Positions 1 through 6,844 are shown, counted from the stretch's first letter. The stretch: 10,140 bases of DNA from Candidatus Woesearchaeota archaeon (GCA_030590605.1 JAUUYB010000029.1:1-10140), one strand, 5' to 3'. Notes: generated by a model not told the origin, from the letters alone. A program made the numbers and translations.

Positions 1-273
1 AATATCATCATCGATATCGTCAAGAACGACAAGTTCAAAACAGATGAGAAAGCACAAGTATGGGCCCGGATAAACCAACATCTCAAGAACCTTAAGGATA
101 TACAGATTGAAGTCGAAGAAGATATCCGTTATATCGTGGACGAAGGAGCTGACGTCTATGAAGAAAAAAAAGCATTGGTAGGCGGATATCGAAAGGTCCT
201 TGCAGACATCACCACTGCGTTCGGAAAATTCCACGACTTCATCGACGAAAACAGCAACAAGTTCAAGAGCTGA
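1..273 (+). CDS. C-terminal fragment of an unrecognised helical protein
   Basis: An open frame runs from the first base of the window to a TGA at 271-273, so only the last 90 residues are present. I do not recognise the family. The fragment is strongly charged (many Lys, Glu and Asp) and looks fully alpha-helical, with no membrane segment, cysteines or glycine-rich nucleotide-binding loop. It lacks the Walker B, D-loop and His-switch signatures expected at a Rad50 C-terminus, so it is not Rad50 despite lying next to mre11. The spacing of hydrophobic residues would fit a helical bundle or coiled coil. The next gene starts 44 bases downstream behind its own TATA box, so co-transcription is not required. 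Confidence 0.7.
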   Translation, partial: NIIIDIVKNDKFKTDEKAQVWARINQHLKNLKDIQIEVEEDIRYIVDEGADVYEEKKALVGGYRKVLADITTAFGKFHDFIDENSNKFKS

Positions 274-286
274 TCACCCCCACAAT

Positions 287-296
287 ACTTAAAAAG
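287..296 (+). promoter_or_regulatory. TATA box of mre11
   Basis: ACTTAAAAAG lies with its centre about 26 bases before the ATG at 318. This is the usual distance from an archaeal TATA box to the transcription start, so the message would be leaderless. No Shine-Dalgarno sequence precedes the ATG. Confidence 0.6.
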
Positions 297-317
297 TAGA
301 CTCTACTCCTAATAATC

Positions 318-1490
318 ATGAGATTCGCACACATGGCAGACTGCCATATAGGAGGATGGCGTGACCCCCGCCTCAAGGATCTCTCGGTCAAGGCATTCGA
401 GGAAGCCATCCACAAGATACTTGACCTGAACGTCGACTTCATCCTCATCGCAGGCGACCTCTTCCATACTTCTATACCTTCATTCGATACACTCAAGGCA
501 ACAGTAAAACAGCTCAAGATCCTGAAAGACGCAGATATCCCTGTCTATGTAATCCCAGGCAGCCATGATTTCTCTCCATCAGGCAAGACCATGATCGACG
601 TCTTCGAGGAAGCAGGACTTCTCGTGAATGTCTACAAGGGAAAAGTCGTGGACTCTAAACTGAAGCTCAATTTCACCATAGACAAAAAGACAGGAGCCAA
701 GATCACCGGCCTCCTCGGCAAAAAAGGTATGCTCGAGCGGGCATATTATGACCAGCTCGATACAGCACATCTAGAAAGCGAACCTGGTTTCAGGATATTC
801 ATGCTGCACACCGCTATCACAGAGATGAAACCTCTAGACATGGAGAACATGGATTCGATGGACTCCGGCAAGCTTCCAAAAGGATTCGATTACTATGCAG
901 CAGGACATGTCCACATAGTCGAAGAGAGGGTCCATGGAAAAGGGTCTATCGTATATCCTGGTCCATTATTCCCGAACAATTTCAGGGAACTTGAGAAACT
1001 CAGGAAAGGAGGATTCTACATGTATGAAGACGGAGACCTCTCCTACCTCCCTGTCGAGACCGTAAAGACCATCCCTCTTCCTATCGACTGCTCCGACCTC
1101 ACGCCTGAACAGGCAGAATCAGAGATCAAAGAACGACTGAAAGATACAGATGTAAAAGGAGCGATAGTCATGATCAGGCTCTTCGGTGCACTCAGCACAG
1201 GAAAACCCACAGATATCGCGATGAAAGACATCTTCAGACAGCTGTATGCCTCAGGCGCCGCATTCGTCATGAAGAATACAATAAAACTCACCACACCTGA
1301 ATTCAATGATATCCAGACAGAAAAACGATCCATCGAAGAGATAGAAGAAAGCGCGATCTCTGCACTCGAAGCAAAAGGAAAAATCAATGACCTGATGAGA
1401 ATCCTGTCCAGGGAACGGATGGAAGGAGAAAAAGTGGATGACTTCACCAAACGTATCATAGATGATGCGTCGCGCATCCTAGAATTCTAG
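318..1490 (+). CDS. mre11: Mre11/SbcD-type DNA double-strand-break repair nuclease
   Basis: This 390-residue protein carries the calcineurin-like metallophosphoesterase motifs of Mre11 in order: DCH (D8, H10), GDLFH (D47), GSHD (81-84), FMLHTAI (H164) and GHVH (H197, H199). They are followed by the capping-region signature GSIVYPGPLFPNNFRE (209-224). In the family these residues hold two Mn ions for 3'-5' exonuclease and endonuclease activity in DNA-end processing with the ATPase Rad50, which is not in this window. The usual GNHD motif reads GSHD here, so the metal-ligand Asn is replaced by Ser. This may be normal in the lineage. The C-terminal 120 residues are charged and helical, as expected for the Rad50-binding part. 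The start is fixed by the leaderless TATA spacing. The stop overlaps the convergent minus-strand gene by four bases. Confidence 0.93.
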   Translation: MRFAHMADCHIGGWRDPRLKDLSVKAFEEAIHKILDLNVDFILIAGDLFHTSIPSFDTLKATVKQLKILKDADIPVYVIPGSHDFSPSGKTMIDVFEEAGLLVNVYKGKVVDSKLKLNFTIDKKTGAKITGLLGKKGMLERAYYDQLDTAHLESEPGFRIFMLHTAITEMKPLDMENMDSMDSGKLPKGFDYYAAGHVHIVEERVHGKGSIVYPGPLFPNNFRELEKLRKGGFYMYEDGDLSYLPVETVKTIPLPIDCSDLTPEQAESEIKERLKDTDVKGAIVMIRLFGALSTGKPTDIAMKDIFRQLYASGAAFVMKNTIKLTTPEFNDIQTEKRSIEEIEESAISALEAKGKINDLMRILSRERMEGEKVDDFTKRIIDDASRILEF

Positions 1491-1834
1491 CAATTACCTA
1501 CAACAGAGATGTCATCTTTGTCAGCGGTATTGAAAGCGTATTTGAACAGAGGGATCTTAAGCGGGATGCTCGTCGATATCTTCGCGCCCTCATGATCTAT
1601 GTAAGCTGTCGCGACAACACAATAACCTGACGTCCCCCAGTGTATCTCAGATATATCTATTCCTTCTATCGCTTTTTCCTTAGTATCATATATACCCTGA
1701 TCCATGATATAGTTGTCTATGACGAAATCCTCAGTCCGGTTCTCAGCGAGTATCTTGATCGTGAAGAACAAAGTGATGAGAACAATTATCACTACGGATA
1801 TCGTGATGATCTGAGGTGCGCGGTCTCTCATCAT
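1487..1834 (-). CDS. Small membrane-anchored protein of unknown function
   Basis: The product is 115 residues. A short basic N-terminus (MMRDRAP) is followed by one strongly hydrophobic segment at about residues 9-29, then a soluble domain of about 85 residues that is probably outside the cell. The frame could be extended to a TTG at 1852, but a TATA box at 1851-1860 would cover that start. ATG at 1834, or the adjacent ATG at 1831, fits a leaderless transcript better. I do not recognise the soluble domain; its mixed beta-like pattern could be a small sensor or pilin-like fold, but this is a guess. The gene is divergent from the HerA-like ATPase and convergent with mre11, overlapping it by four bases. 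Its tight packing and clean topology support a real gene. Confidence 0.6.
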   Translation of the reverse strand: MMRDRAPQIITISVVIIVLITLFFTIKILAENRTEDFVIDNYIMDQGIYDTKEKAIEGIDISEIHWGTSGYCVVATAYIDHEGAKISTSIPLKIPLFKYAFNTADKDDISVVGNC

Positions 1835-1850
1835 TCTCAATTGGATATGC

Positions 1851-1860
1851 AAGTATATAA
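1851..1860 (-). promoter_or_regulatory. TATA box of the small membrane-protein gene
   Basis: On the minus strand this reads TTATATACTT, close to the archaeal consensus. Its centre is 23-26 bases before the paired ATG codons at 1834 and 1831, which supports a leaderless start there rather than at the upstream TTG. Confidence 0.55.
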
Positions 1861-1935
1861 TGGTTTGCAGACAAGATTTTACAGTTCGATGCTAAGACAC
1901 CACCACAACTTTCTACAACGCACCCTTTACTAACA

Positions 1936-1943
1936 TTTATAAG
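1936..1943 (+). promoter_or_regulatory. TATA box of the HerA-like ATPase gene
   Basis: TTTATAAG is centred near 1939, predicting transcription from about 1965, just before the Shine-Dalgarno site. It overlaps the GTG at 1943, which therefore cannot be the start codon. Confidence 0.6.
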
Positions 1944-1966
1944 TGAAAGGCGTCTACGCAATCCAT

Positions 1967-1975
1967 GAGGTGATC
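1967..1975 (+). promoter_or_regulatory. Strong Shine-Dalgarno site deciding the ATPase start
   Basis: GAGGTGATC is a nine-base complement of the 3' end of 16S rRNA and sits three bases before the ATG at 1979. It fixes the start at 1979 instead of the in-frame GTG at 1943. I saw no comparable site before the other genes in the window. Confidence 0.7.
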
Positions 1976-1978
1976 GAC

Positions 1979-4090
1979 ATGGACGCATTCATCGGGTACA
2001 CTGGAAACAAGAAATTCAACTATCCACTCATCAATCTAAGAAAGCACTTCTTCTCCCTAGGCTCATCAGGATCTGGGAAAACTGTCCTCTCAAAAGTCCT
2101 TATCGAAGAGCTAGCGCTAAACGGCATACCCTCCATCGCTGTCGATCCCCAAGGAGATCTCGCAAGCCTCATACTCCCAGGGAAGTCTGAAGAGATAAAA
2201 AATCAAGGACTATCGCCTGAGACCCTCAAGAGATACAAAGATGAAGTAAGGGTCACAATATTCTCTCCTATCTCATCCAAGGGAATCCCGATCTGCCTGA
2301 ATCCTCTTGAAATAGGGAACCTCAAACTGCCTGAAGAAGAGATCATCCCGATAATCAACCAGGTATCTACTTCACTCACCAAACTCCTCGGATATAATTC
2401 CCAGAATGACAAAGGCAAGGCAGCAGAGACCATCCTATATACTATCATCATGGAGAGCCAGAAAGGAGGCATCTCTCTTGGGACCTTCGACAACCTGGCC
2501 AGCAAGATAGAATCCATGGATGAATCCACAAAAGCGGAACTCGCGCCATTCCTTGCCAACGAGAAGGAGATCGACCTGCTCGTGAGGAAGATCCGGTTCC
2601 TGACAGTAGGCGAGAAAGAGCTGCTCTTCAATTTCGGCGTGCCACTTGACATCGACATGCTCCTCGGGAAAGGAAAATTCAAGACAGACAAGACCCAGAT
2701 CTCAATCATCTACCTAAATACGCTCACATCCCAGGAACAGAAAGAATTCTTCGTATCCATACTCACAACAGAACTATACCAATGGATGCTCCAGCACCCT
2801 TCAGAATCACTCTCATGCGCATATTTCATCGATGAGATCGCGCCATTCATACCCGCAGGATCCGAGAAACCGATACCGAAACCTATTCTCAAGCTGCTCT
2901 TCAAACAAGCCCGAAAATATGGAGTAGCGTGCCTGATTGCCACGCAAAACCCAGGAGATATAGACTACAAGGCGTTCGCACAGTTCGGCAGCTGGGCTAT
3001 CGGAAGGCTTACAGTCAAACAGGACCAGAAAAAAGTCGAGAACGCACTCAAATCATTATCATCGACTGATATCTCTGCAAAACTCCCGACACTCCAAGCA
3101 GGAAATTTCCTACTCTTCTCTCCGGATATCTCTGATGACATAATCGAGCTGAAGTCAAGGTGGCTCTACACAGAACACAAGACCCTTACAGATATCGGCA
3201 TCCAGAAATCCACTAGTGCAGCTCTTCGTGAGCGATACAAACCCTATCTCGTAAAGGCAGTCCCTAAGGCACCTTCTACTGACTCTCCCACGAAAACAAA
3301 AGAGAAGAAAGGACCATCAATCAAGCAGGAACCGATAGTCGATGGCGCTGAGAGACATTTCAAGCTCATGATCGGCGAGACAGAGATAAAAGACATCATC
3401 GAGAAGAACAGAAAGAAACACTTCCTCATAGGTCCTGCAAAAGAAGACGTCGCAGCCTTCACGCTCGCGCTCAAGCCTCTTGTCTGGGCACAAGTCACCA
3501 AATCTGAAAAGAACCTCTTCCGCAAGATCAAACATTCACAGCTCGACGTGCTCATCGACGCAAAGTCCGGAGAGATCCTCACATATCGAAACAACCAATT
3601 CTACAATATACCTGATTTCGCGAAGCTTTCTGTACTCACTGAACCTGAGATCAAGGTGCTAAGATTCCTCGCACAGAAACGTCTCAGATATTTCCCTGCA
3701 GATCTTTCACTCAAGACAACGATCCCGAAAGGTGCGGTCACAAAATCCCTCAAGACTCTCGTCAGACACAAGCTCGCAACCTATGAGAAGGTAGGAAAAG
3801 GCATAAAATACTTCTCTATCATCGACCTGCCTGAACTAAAGATATCAGATGTGGACTCAGACAAACCAGTGCTTACCAAAGAGAAAATCCCTGCGACTGT
3901 CCAGAAACCGACCCTAAACATGAAACAGCTCGAAAAGATGGTCAGCAACTGGTTCCAAGATTCTCTTATCGTCAGCCACGAGATCATCTATCTGCCGGCC
4001 TATATCATCAGATATCATGGCAAGAAAGGTGAACGTAAGGTCGAAATCAACGGGGTCACTGGACGTCAGGTCGGTGTGAACGGATTATGA
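1979..4090 (+). CDS. HerA/VirB4-like (FtsK-HerA superfamily) ATPase with C-terminal winged helix
   Basis: This 703-residue protein has a Walker A loop GSSGSGKT at 28-35, the segment AVDPQGDL (54-61), a Walker B FIDEIAP (283-289) and a sensor-like ATQNP (321-325). These order it in the HerA-FtsK superfamily of DNA- or protein-pumping ATPases. The P-loop lies almost at the N-terminus, so the HAS-barrel domain of true HerA is absent. It is therefore closer to stand-alone VirB4/DUF853-like ATPases than to the NurA partner. A basic, proline-rich linker (about 425-455) leads to a mixed domain, then a likely winged helix (about 550-615, LTEPEIKVLRFLAQ). A C-terminal module (about 645-703) ends in a V-x-INGVTG beta hairpin. 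The winged helix suggests DNA binding. Its substrate cannot be read from the sequence. It is monocistronic, divergent from the small membrane-protein gene. Confidence 0.78.
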   Translation: MDAFIGYTGNKKFNYPLINLRKHFFSLGSSGSGKTVLSKVLIEELALNGIPSIAVDPQGDLASLILPGKSEEIKNQGLSPETLKRYKDEVRVTIFSPISSKGIPICLNPLEIGNLKLPEEEIIPIINQVSTSLTKLLGYNSQNDKGKAAETILYTIIMESQKGGISLGTFDNLASKIESMDESTKAELAPFLANEKEIDLLVRKIRFLTVGEKELLFNFGVPLDIDMLLGKGKFKTDKTQISIIYLNTLTSQEQKEFFVSILTTELYQWMLQHPSESLSCAYFIDEIAPFIPAGSEKPIPKPILKLLFKQARKYGVACLIATQNPGDIDYKAFAQFGSWAIGRLTVKQDQKKVENALKSLSSTDISAKLPTLQAGNFLLFSPDISDDIIELKSRWLYTEHKTLTDIGIQKSTSAALRERYKPYLVKAVPKAPSTDSPTKTKEKKGPSIKQEPIVDGAERHFKLMIGETEIKDIIEKNRKKHFLIGPAKEDVAAFTLALKPLVWAQVTKSEKNLFRKIKHSQLDVLIDAKSGEILTYRNNQFYNIPDFAKLSVLTEPEIKVLRFLAQKRLRYFPADLSLKTTIPKGAVTKSLKTLVRHKLATYEKVGKGIKYFSIIDLPELKISDVDSDKPVLTKEKIPATVQKPTLNMKQLEKMVSNWFQDSLIVSHEIIYLPAYIIRYHGKKGERKVEINGVTGRQVGVNGL

Positions 4091-4100
4091 TTAATATCTT

Positions 4101-4262
4101 TTCGAAAATCTCGCTCACGCTCGGCCAGTGCCGGACTCGCGTTTTGAACTCATTATAATATGAGGCAGTATCCCCGTAAGGGACCTCCCCCTCCTGCCTT
4201 CGATATCATTTTCGTGGAACGCTCGGTGCTAGTGGCACTGGCTACATTTTCTGCATAGCCAC
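4101..4262. other. Structured intergenic region with several hairpins
   Basis: The 208-base gap between the ATPase and the membrane-protein gene has no gene-like ORF but many inverted repeats. CGGC-cagt-GCCG lies at 4122-4133, inside a bulged outer stem pairing 4101-4114 with 4139-4148. AGGCAG (4163-4168) pairs with CTGCCT (4194-4199) around a TCCC/GGGA stem (4171-4174, 4180-4183). TGGCTA (4239-4244) pairs with TAGCCA (4256-4261). A nine-base long-range pair, GCCAGTGCC (4124-4132) with GGCACTGGC (4234-4242), would close the whole region. ACGCTCGG occurs directly twice (4117, 4219). It could be a small RNA gene, a structured 3' UTR or a palindromic mobile remnant. I cannot match it to SRP RNA, RNase P RNA or tRNA. 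Confidence 0.45.
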
Positions 4263-4267
4263 AAATA

Positions 4268-4275
4268 TTATAAAT
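4268..4275 (+). promoter_or_regulatory. TATA box of the membrane protein / winged-helix operon
   Basis: TTATAAAT is centred about 27 bases before the ATG at 4299, matching a leaderless transcript. It lies immediately after the last hairpin of the structured spacer. Confidence 0.6.
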
Positions 4276-4298
4276 GATATTCTCCTAAAACCAGGATA

Positions 4299-5411
4299 AT
4301 GGATAAGTACAAAAAGGAACTCAAGGATTATGTCGCTTCTATGCGTGATTCCGGATACACTGTAGACTCCATCAAACAACAGCTCTCTAACCATGGCCAT
4401 GCTTCAAAAGTAGTCGAAGAGACCATAATAGATCTTGAAAAACCAGAAAAAAAAGATAAAAACGAAAAAACTGGCGATAAGACTAAAAATAAGCCTGCTC
4501 CACAGGAAGCTTATCGAAAAAAGAACCTTATCCTCGCAAAAGAGAGGTTGTTCATCTTCCTATATCTACTCGGAGTGATTGCATTCATCTTCTGGCTTTC
4601 ACACTCAAATGAGGTCTCCTTAGGCCTTGTCGCATTATGCTTCTCTCCTGCTGTGATCTCTATGCTATTCGCTATCATCGTCCTTGAGACACATATGCAG
4701 CAATTCAGGTCAGTCAACTGGATACTCCCTATCCTCGCTGCACTCATCTTCTATGTCATGTCTACATCAAGCGCGACGTTCAAGAATGTAGATGTCAGCA
4801 ACCTCACTGTCGCAAACTTCATAGTGGCGATGGGATTCATCATATTCATAGAGATGCTCATATCGACGTATGTAGACAAAAAAACTGAAACAAAAAGGGG
4901 AACAGTAAAGAGAAAGACTACCCGCACAATAGATGCGACAAGCACTGCGACACAAGAACTCACACTCTTCCAAAAGAAAAAACAATTCGAAGAATATATA
5001 CAGTCGATCGAAGATAAAGCGAAAGCCATAAATTTCGCTATCGGCAGGGTCTATTCGAACAAACATGGAGGCTCCCCTAAGATAAGGGATGCCATCAAGA
5101 TCAACGCAGAGTGGTACAACCAGTTCTCAAAGATCACTGAGGATAACTTCGATGAGAGCATCGTGCCGCTCAAGAAATCATTATGGTCCATATACGACCG
5201 ACTTCTCGGCTTCGAGAAGAAAGAAAAAGAGGTGTTTACAAAAACTGAGGTGGAAAACCTTTCAGGACTTGAGAGGAACCGCGAAGGAAATGACAAGATC
5301 ATCGATGTCATCACCGCGAACGACAAGGACCCTGTCCCCACCTACTACCAATCCGCTATCGATTTCTGCAGGAAAGCTACAGACCAGATCAGCGGAATAA
5401 TAAAAAAATGA
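4299..5411 (+). CDS. Four-TM membrane protein with N-terminal helical motif and cytoplasmic helical tail
   Basis: The product is 370 residues and its family is not recognised. Residues 1-45 form a short two-helix motif (YVASMRDSGYTVDSIKQQL) of the type 'R-x-x-GY-x-x-x-x-I-x-x-x-L', common at the N-terminus of archaeal membrane proteins and vaguely SHOCT-like. A lysine-rich linker (46-80) follows. Four hydrophobic segments lie at about 84-100, 107-130, 141-156 and 170-190. The C-terminal 175 residues are charged and helical, probably cytoplasmic, with a Trp/Tyr-containing helical core near 240-305. The gene ends in ATGA with the next ORF, so the two are translationally coupled and probably act together. 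A membrane sensor or scaffold paired with a DNA-binding partner is a reasonable but untested inference. The ATG fits the leaderless promoter spacing. Confidence 0.7.
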   Translation: MDKYKKELKDYVASMRDSGYTVDSIKQQLSNHGHASKVVEETIIDLEKPEKKDKNEKTGDKTKNKPAPQEAYRKKNLILAKERLFIFLYLLGVIAFIFWLSHSNEVSLGLVALCFSPAVISMLFAIIVLETHMQQFRSVNWILPILAALIFYVMSTSSATFKNVDVSNLTVANFIVAMGFIIFIEMLISTYVDKKTETKRGTVKRKTTRTIDATSTATQELTLFQKKKQFEEYIQSIEDKAKAINFAIGRVYSNKHGGSPKIRDAIKINAEWYNQFSKITEDNFDESIVPLKKSLWSIYDRLLGFEKKEKEVFTKTEVENLSGLERNREGNDKIIDVITANDKDPVPTYYQSAIDFCRKATDQISGIIKK

Positions 5412-5782
5412 TCGGAAGTCGCACCGCATTCATACTTTACACACTTGGCAAATTCTATTCTCTATATGACAAAAAGATCCGTGCTGACCTTCTTGAAATC
5501 GCTGTCTCGAAAAAGATATTCATAGACATCATCAGGAAAGCATCCATCACCAAGCTATCAGAAAGGATGGTCTATCGCCACCTCGAGATGATGGAGAAAC
5601 AGAAACTGATCAGCTACACCCACCAGAAGATAATGTTCACGCCAAAAGGCAGGAAGAGATTCATGAAAACCAGGAAACAGTTCGAGGATTATTTCTGCCT
5701 CGGAAAGATCATGCACTACAAAGATATCTCCAAGCTCTCACAACGATCCCAGACATATTTCCTCAAAAAAAAGAAAAAATAG
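5408..5782 (+). CDS. Small winged-helix DNA-binding protein
   Basis: The product is 124 residues. The central part, about 45-90, has the helix-turn-helix and wing pattern of archaeal winged-helix regulators: a recognition-helix-like SERMVYRHLEMMEKQKLI followed by a short strand pair (SYTHQKIMFTPKGRKRF). The N-terminal 40 residues are helical, and the C-terminus ends in six lysines. No metal-binding cysteines or ligand-binding domain are seen. Its ATG overlaps the TGA of the preceding membrane-protein gene (ATGA, 5408-5411), and no Shine-Dalgarno site is present, so translation probably depends on coupling. It may be a transcription regulator working with its membrane partner. The A-rich codons of its lysine tail form an oligo-T run on the opposite strand, well placed to terminate the converging PHP transcript. 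Confidence 0.72.
   Translation: MIGSRTAFILYTLGKFYSLYDKKIRADLLEIAVSKKIFIDIIRKASITKLSERMVYRHLEMMEKQKLISYTHQKIMFTPKGRKRFMKTRKQFEDYFCLGKIMHYKDISKLSQRSQTYFLKKKKK
5765..5779 (-). terminator. Oligo-T terminator for the PHP gene transcript
   Basis: On the minus strand this is T6-C-T8, starting six bases after the TAA at 5785-5787. Archaeal RNA polymerase terminates at oligo-T runs without a hairpin. On the plus strand the same bases encode the poly-lysine tail of the winged-helix protein. The position fits a transcript unit ending at 5785 better than one ending at 5846. Confidence 0.45.
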
Positions 5783-5784
5783 AT

Positions 5785-5886
5785 TTATTCAACCCATTTC
5801 TTCGGTTTTACTTTCCTCTCGGAAACAGGGATGTCGCTGTCCTCGTCAATATCGAGAACTTTCTCCTCCTTTTTTTTTCTTTCCAT
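5785..5886 (-). CDS. 33-codon ORF overlapping the PHP gene end, probably its frameshifted C-terminus
   Basis: ATG at 5886 opens 33 codons ending at TAA 5785. The peptide has a basic start, an acidic middle (DIDEDSDIP) and a basic end (KVKPKKWVE). It overlaps the last 41 bases of the PHP gene in the +1 frame. The bases before its ATG contain no Shine-Dalgarno site or nearby promoter, so independent translation is doubtful. The overlap includes nine consecutive A. If the tract had eight A, the PHP frame would read straight through as GKKKKEEKVLDIDED and end here, giving 352 residues. The stop lies two bases from the convergent gene and is followed by an oligo-T tract, which supports this as the natural gene end. 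Alternatives are programmed slippage or a separate micro-protein. Confidence 0.45.
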   Translation of the reverse strand: MERKKKEEKVLDIDEDSDIPVSERKVKPKKWVE

Positions 5887-6844
5887 TGTGGATCAAAGGT
5901 GATGCAATCTTAAGCCCCTTCTTCGCTATCCTTCCAGGGAGTCCATGCGTCTTCTTGTTTACAGCAATCGCGCCCTTCAAAGCTATGGCTTTCAGATTAT
6001 GAGTATGATAATAAACACTTTCCTTCATGATATTCTTCGCCTTATTCGTTATGAACGGCTTTATGTATCTCAGGTGCCTGTTCGTGGTCTTGGTGTAGGA
6101 AGGCACCCTTCCGACAAGCCCCATTTCTTTCCCCATAACAAAACTCTGCTTCTCGAGAATCCTCTCGATGAACCGCTTCGGAGTATCTGCCTTCGCATAA
6201 GCCACGACCTTCCCAAGCTCATGGAGCGAATGGCCATCGCTCCCTCCTGTAATAGGTTTATCAAGACTCTCTGCCCACTTTATCGACTTTCTTGTCATCA
6301 GCTTGATGTTCACTCCTGTCAAGACTTCCATAGCATCTATGTCCTCAGCCGCTCTCTCTTTTACGTATCCTCTCTTGATCGCCTTAAAGAGACCCATCAT
6401 CCCTGGACAGAAAGGATGGGCTGCTGACGTGATGCCACCATACTCATGAGTCCACCTTATGATATCTGAAACAGAAGATCTGGTCCGCAGATAAGGGCTG
6501 TCTTCTAACTTGTCCCTCACACAGGCATCAAAGAAATTCTTAAGGTCTAATGTCCTTGGAAAATACGAAAGTATATGCGGCCCCTCCTTAGAGGTAGTCT
6601 CGATCCCAGGAATCACCAGGATGTCATCCTTCAATTTCCAGGCAAGCAAAGACCCACCTATCGCATTATGGTCAGTTATCGCAACACCGAGACACTTCTT
6701 TTCCGCATTGTAGACTATTTTCGAGACCCTAGTGTAAGTATCAGAGAATCTTGTGTGATAATGCATGTCGACAGGAGTGAAACCGCCATCCTGTATCGAC
6801 TTGAGATCAGGCTTCTTAAGGTCGACCCTTGAAGGGACTATCAT
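5846..6844 (-). CDS. PHP-domain metal-dependent phosphoesterase
   Basis: The 332-residue product has the PHP-fold metal ligands in order: DMHYH (H28, H30), ITDHN (D58, H59), IPGIE (E82), GPHIL (H90), SAAHPF (H143) and GGSDGH (D203, H205). The domain occupies about residues 22-240. Stand-alone PHP proteins hydrolyse phosphate esters such as nucleotides, histidinol phosphate or 5' nucleic-acid ends; the substrate here is not predictable. The remaining 90 residues are basic and contain no motif I know. They could bind nucleic acid. The start is an ATG with a minus-strand TATA box 29 bases upstream. The last codons include a run of nine A followed by GGAGG, after which this frame quickly stops (GGESSRY); an alternative frame continues to 5785. 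The annotated C-terminus should therefore be treated with caution. Confidence 0.88.
   Translation of the reverse strand: MIVPSRVDLKKPDLKSIQDGGFTPVDMHYHTRFSDTYTRVSKIVYNAEKKCLGVAITDHNAIGGSLLAWKLKDDILVIPGIETTSKEGPHILSYFPRTLDLKNFFDACVRDKLEDSPYLRTRSSVSDIIRWTHEYGGITSAAHPFCPGMMGLFKAIKRGYVKERAAEDIDAMEVLTGVNIKLMTRKSIKWAESLDKPITGGSDGHSLHELGKVVAYAKADTPKRFIERILEKQSFVMGKEMGLVGRVPSYTKTTNRHLRYIKPFITNKAKNIMKESVYYHTHNLKAIALKGAIAVNKKTHGLPGRIAKKGLKIASPLIHNGKKKKGGESSRY
5870..5878 (+). terminator. Oligo-T tract that may end the membrane protein / winged-helix operon
   Basis: Nine consecutive T lie in a pyrimidine-rich stretch about 90 bases after the stop at 5782. This is enough for intrinsic termination in archaea. 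The same bases are the A9 run within the PHP coding sequence on the other strand. Confidence 0.35.

Noticed and set aside
1..273. Rad50 C-terminus upstream of mre11
   Set aside because: No Walker B, D-loop or His-switch signature is present in the 90 visible residues.
1043..1477. Long minus-strand ORF antisense to mre11, and similar ORFs antisense to the ATPase (2203-2709, 2710-2943, 3244-3594)
   Set aside because: They are shadows of strongly supported genes, with compositions that mirror the opposite-strand codons.
1640..1933. Plus-strand ORF opposite the small membrane-protein gene
   Set aside because: It is rich in Tyr, Ser and His with no recognisable feature and spans two divergent promoters. 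The minus-strand frame has a clean membrane-anchor topology.
1943..1978. In-frame GTG at 1943 as an earlier start for the HerA-like ATPase
   Set aside because: It lies inside the TATA box, and a strong Shine-Dalgarno site directly precedes the ATG at 1979.
4101..4262. SRP RNA, RNase P RNA or an H/ACA or C/D-box guide RNA
   Set aside because: I could not find the conserved loop or box motifs of these RNAs on either strand, so only a structured spacer is reported.
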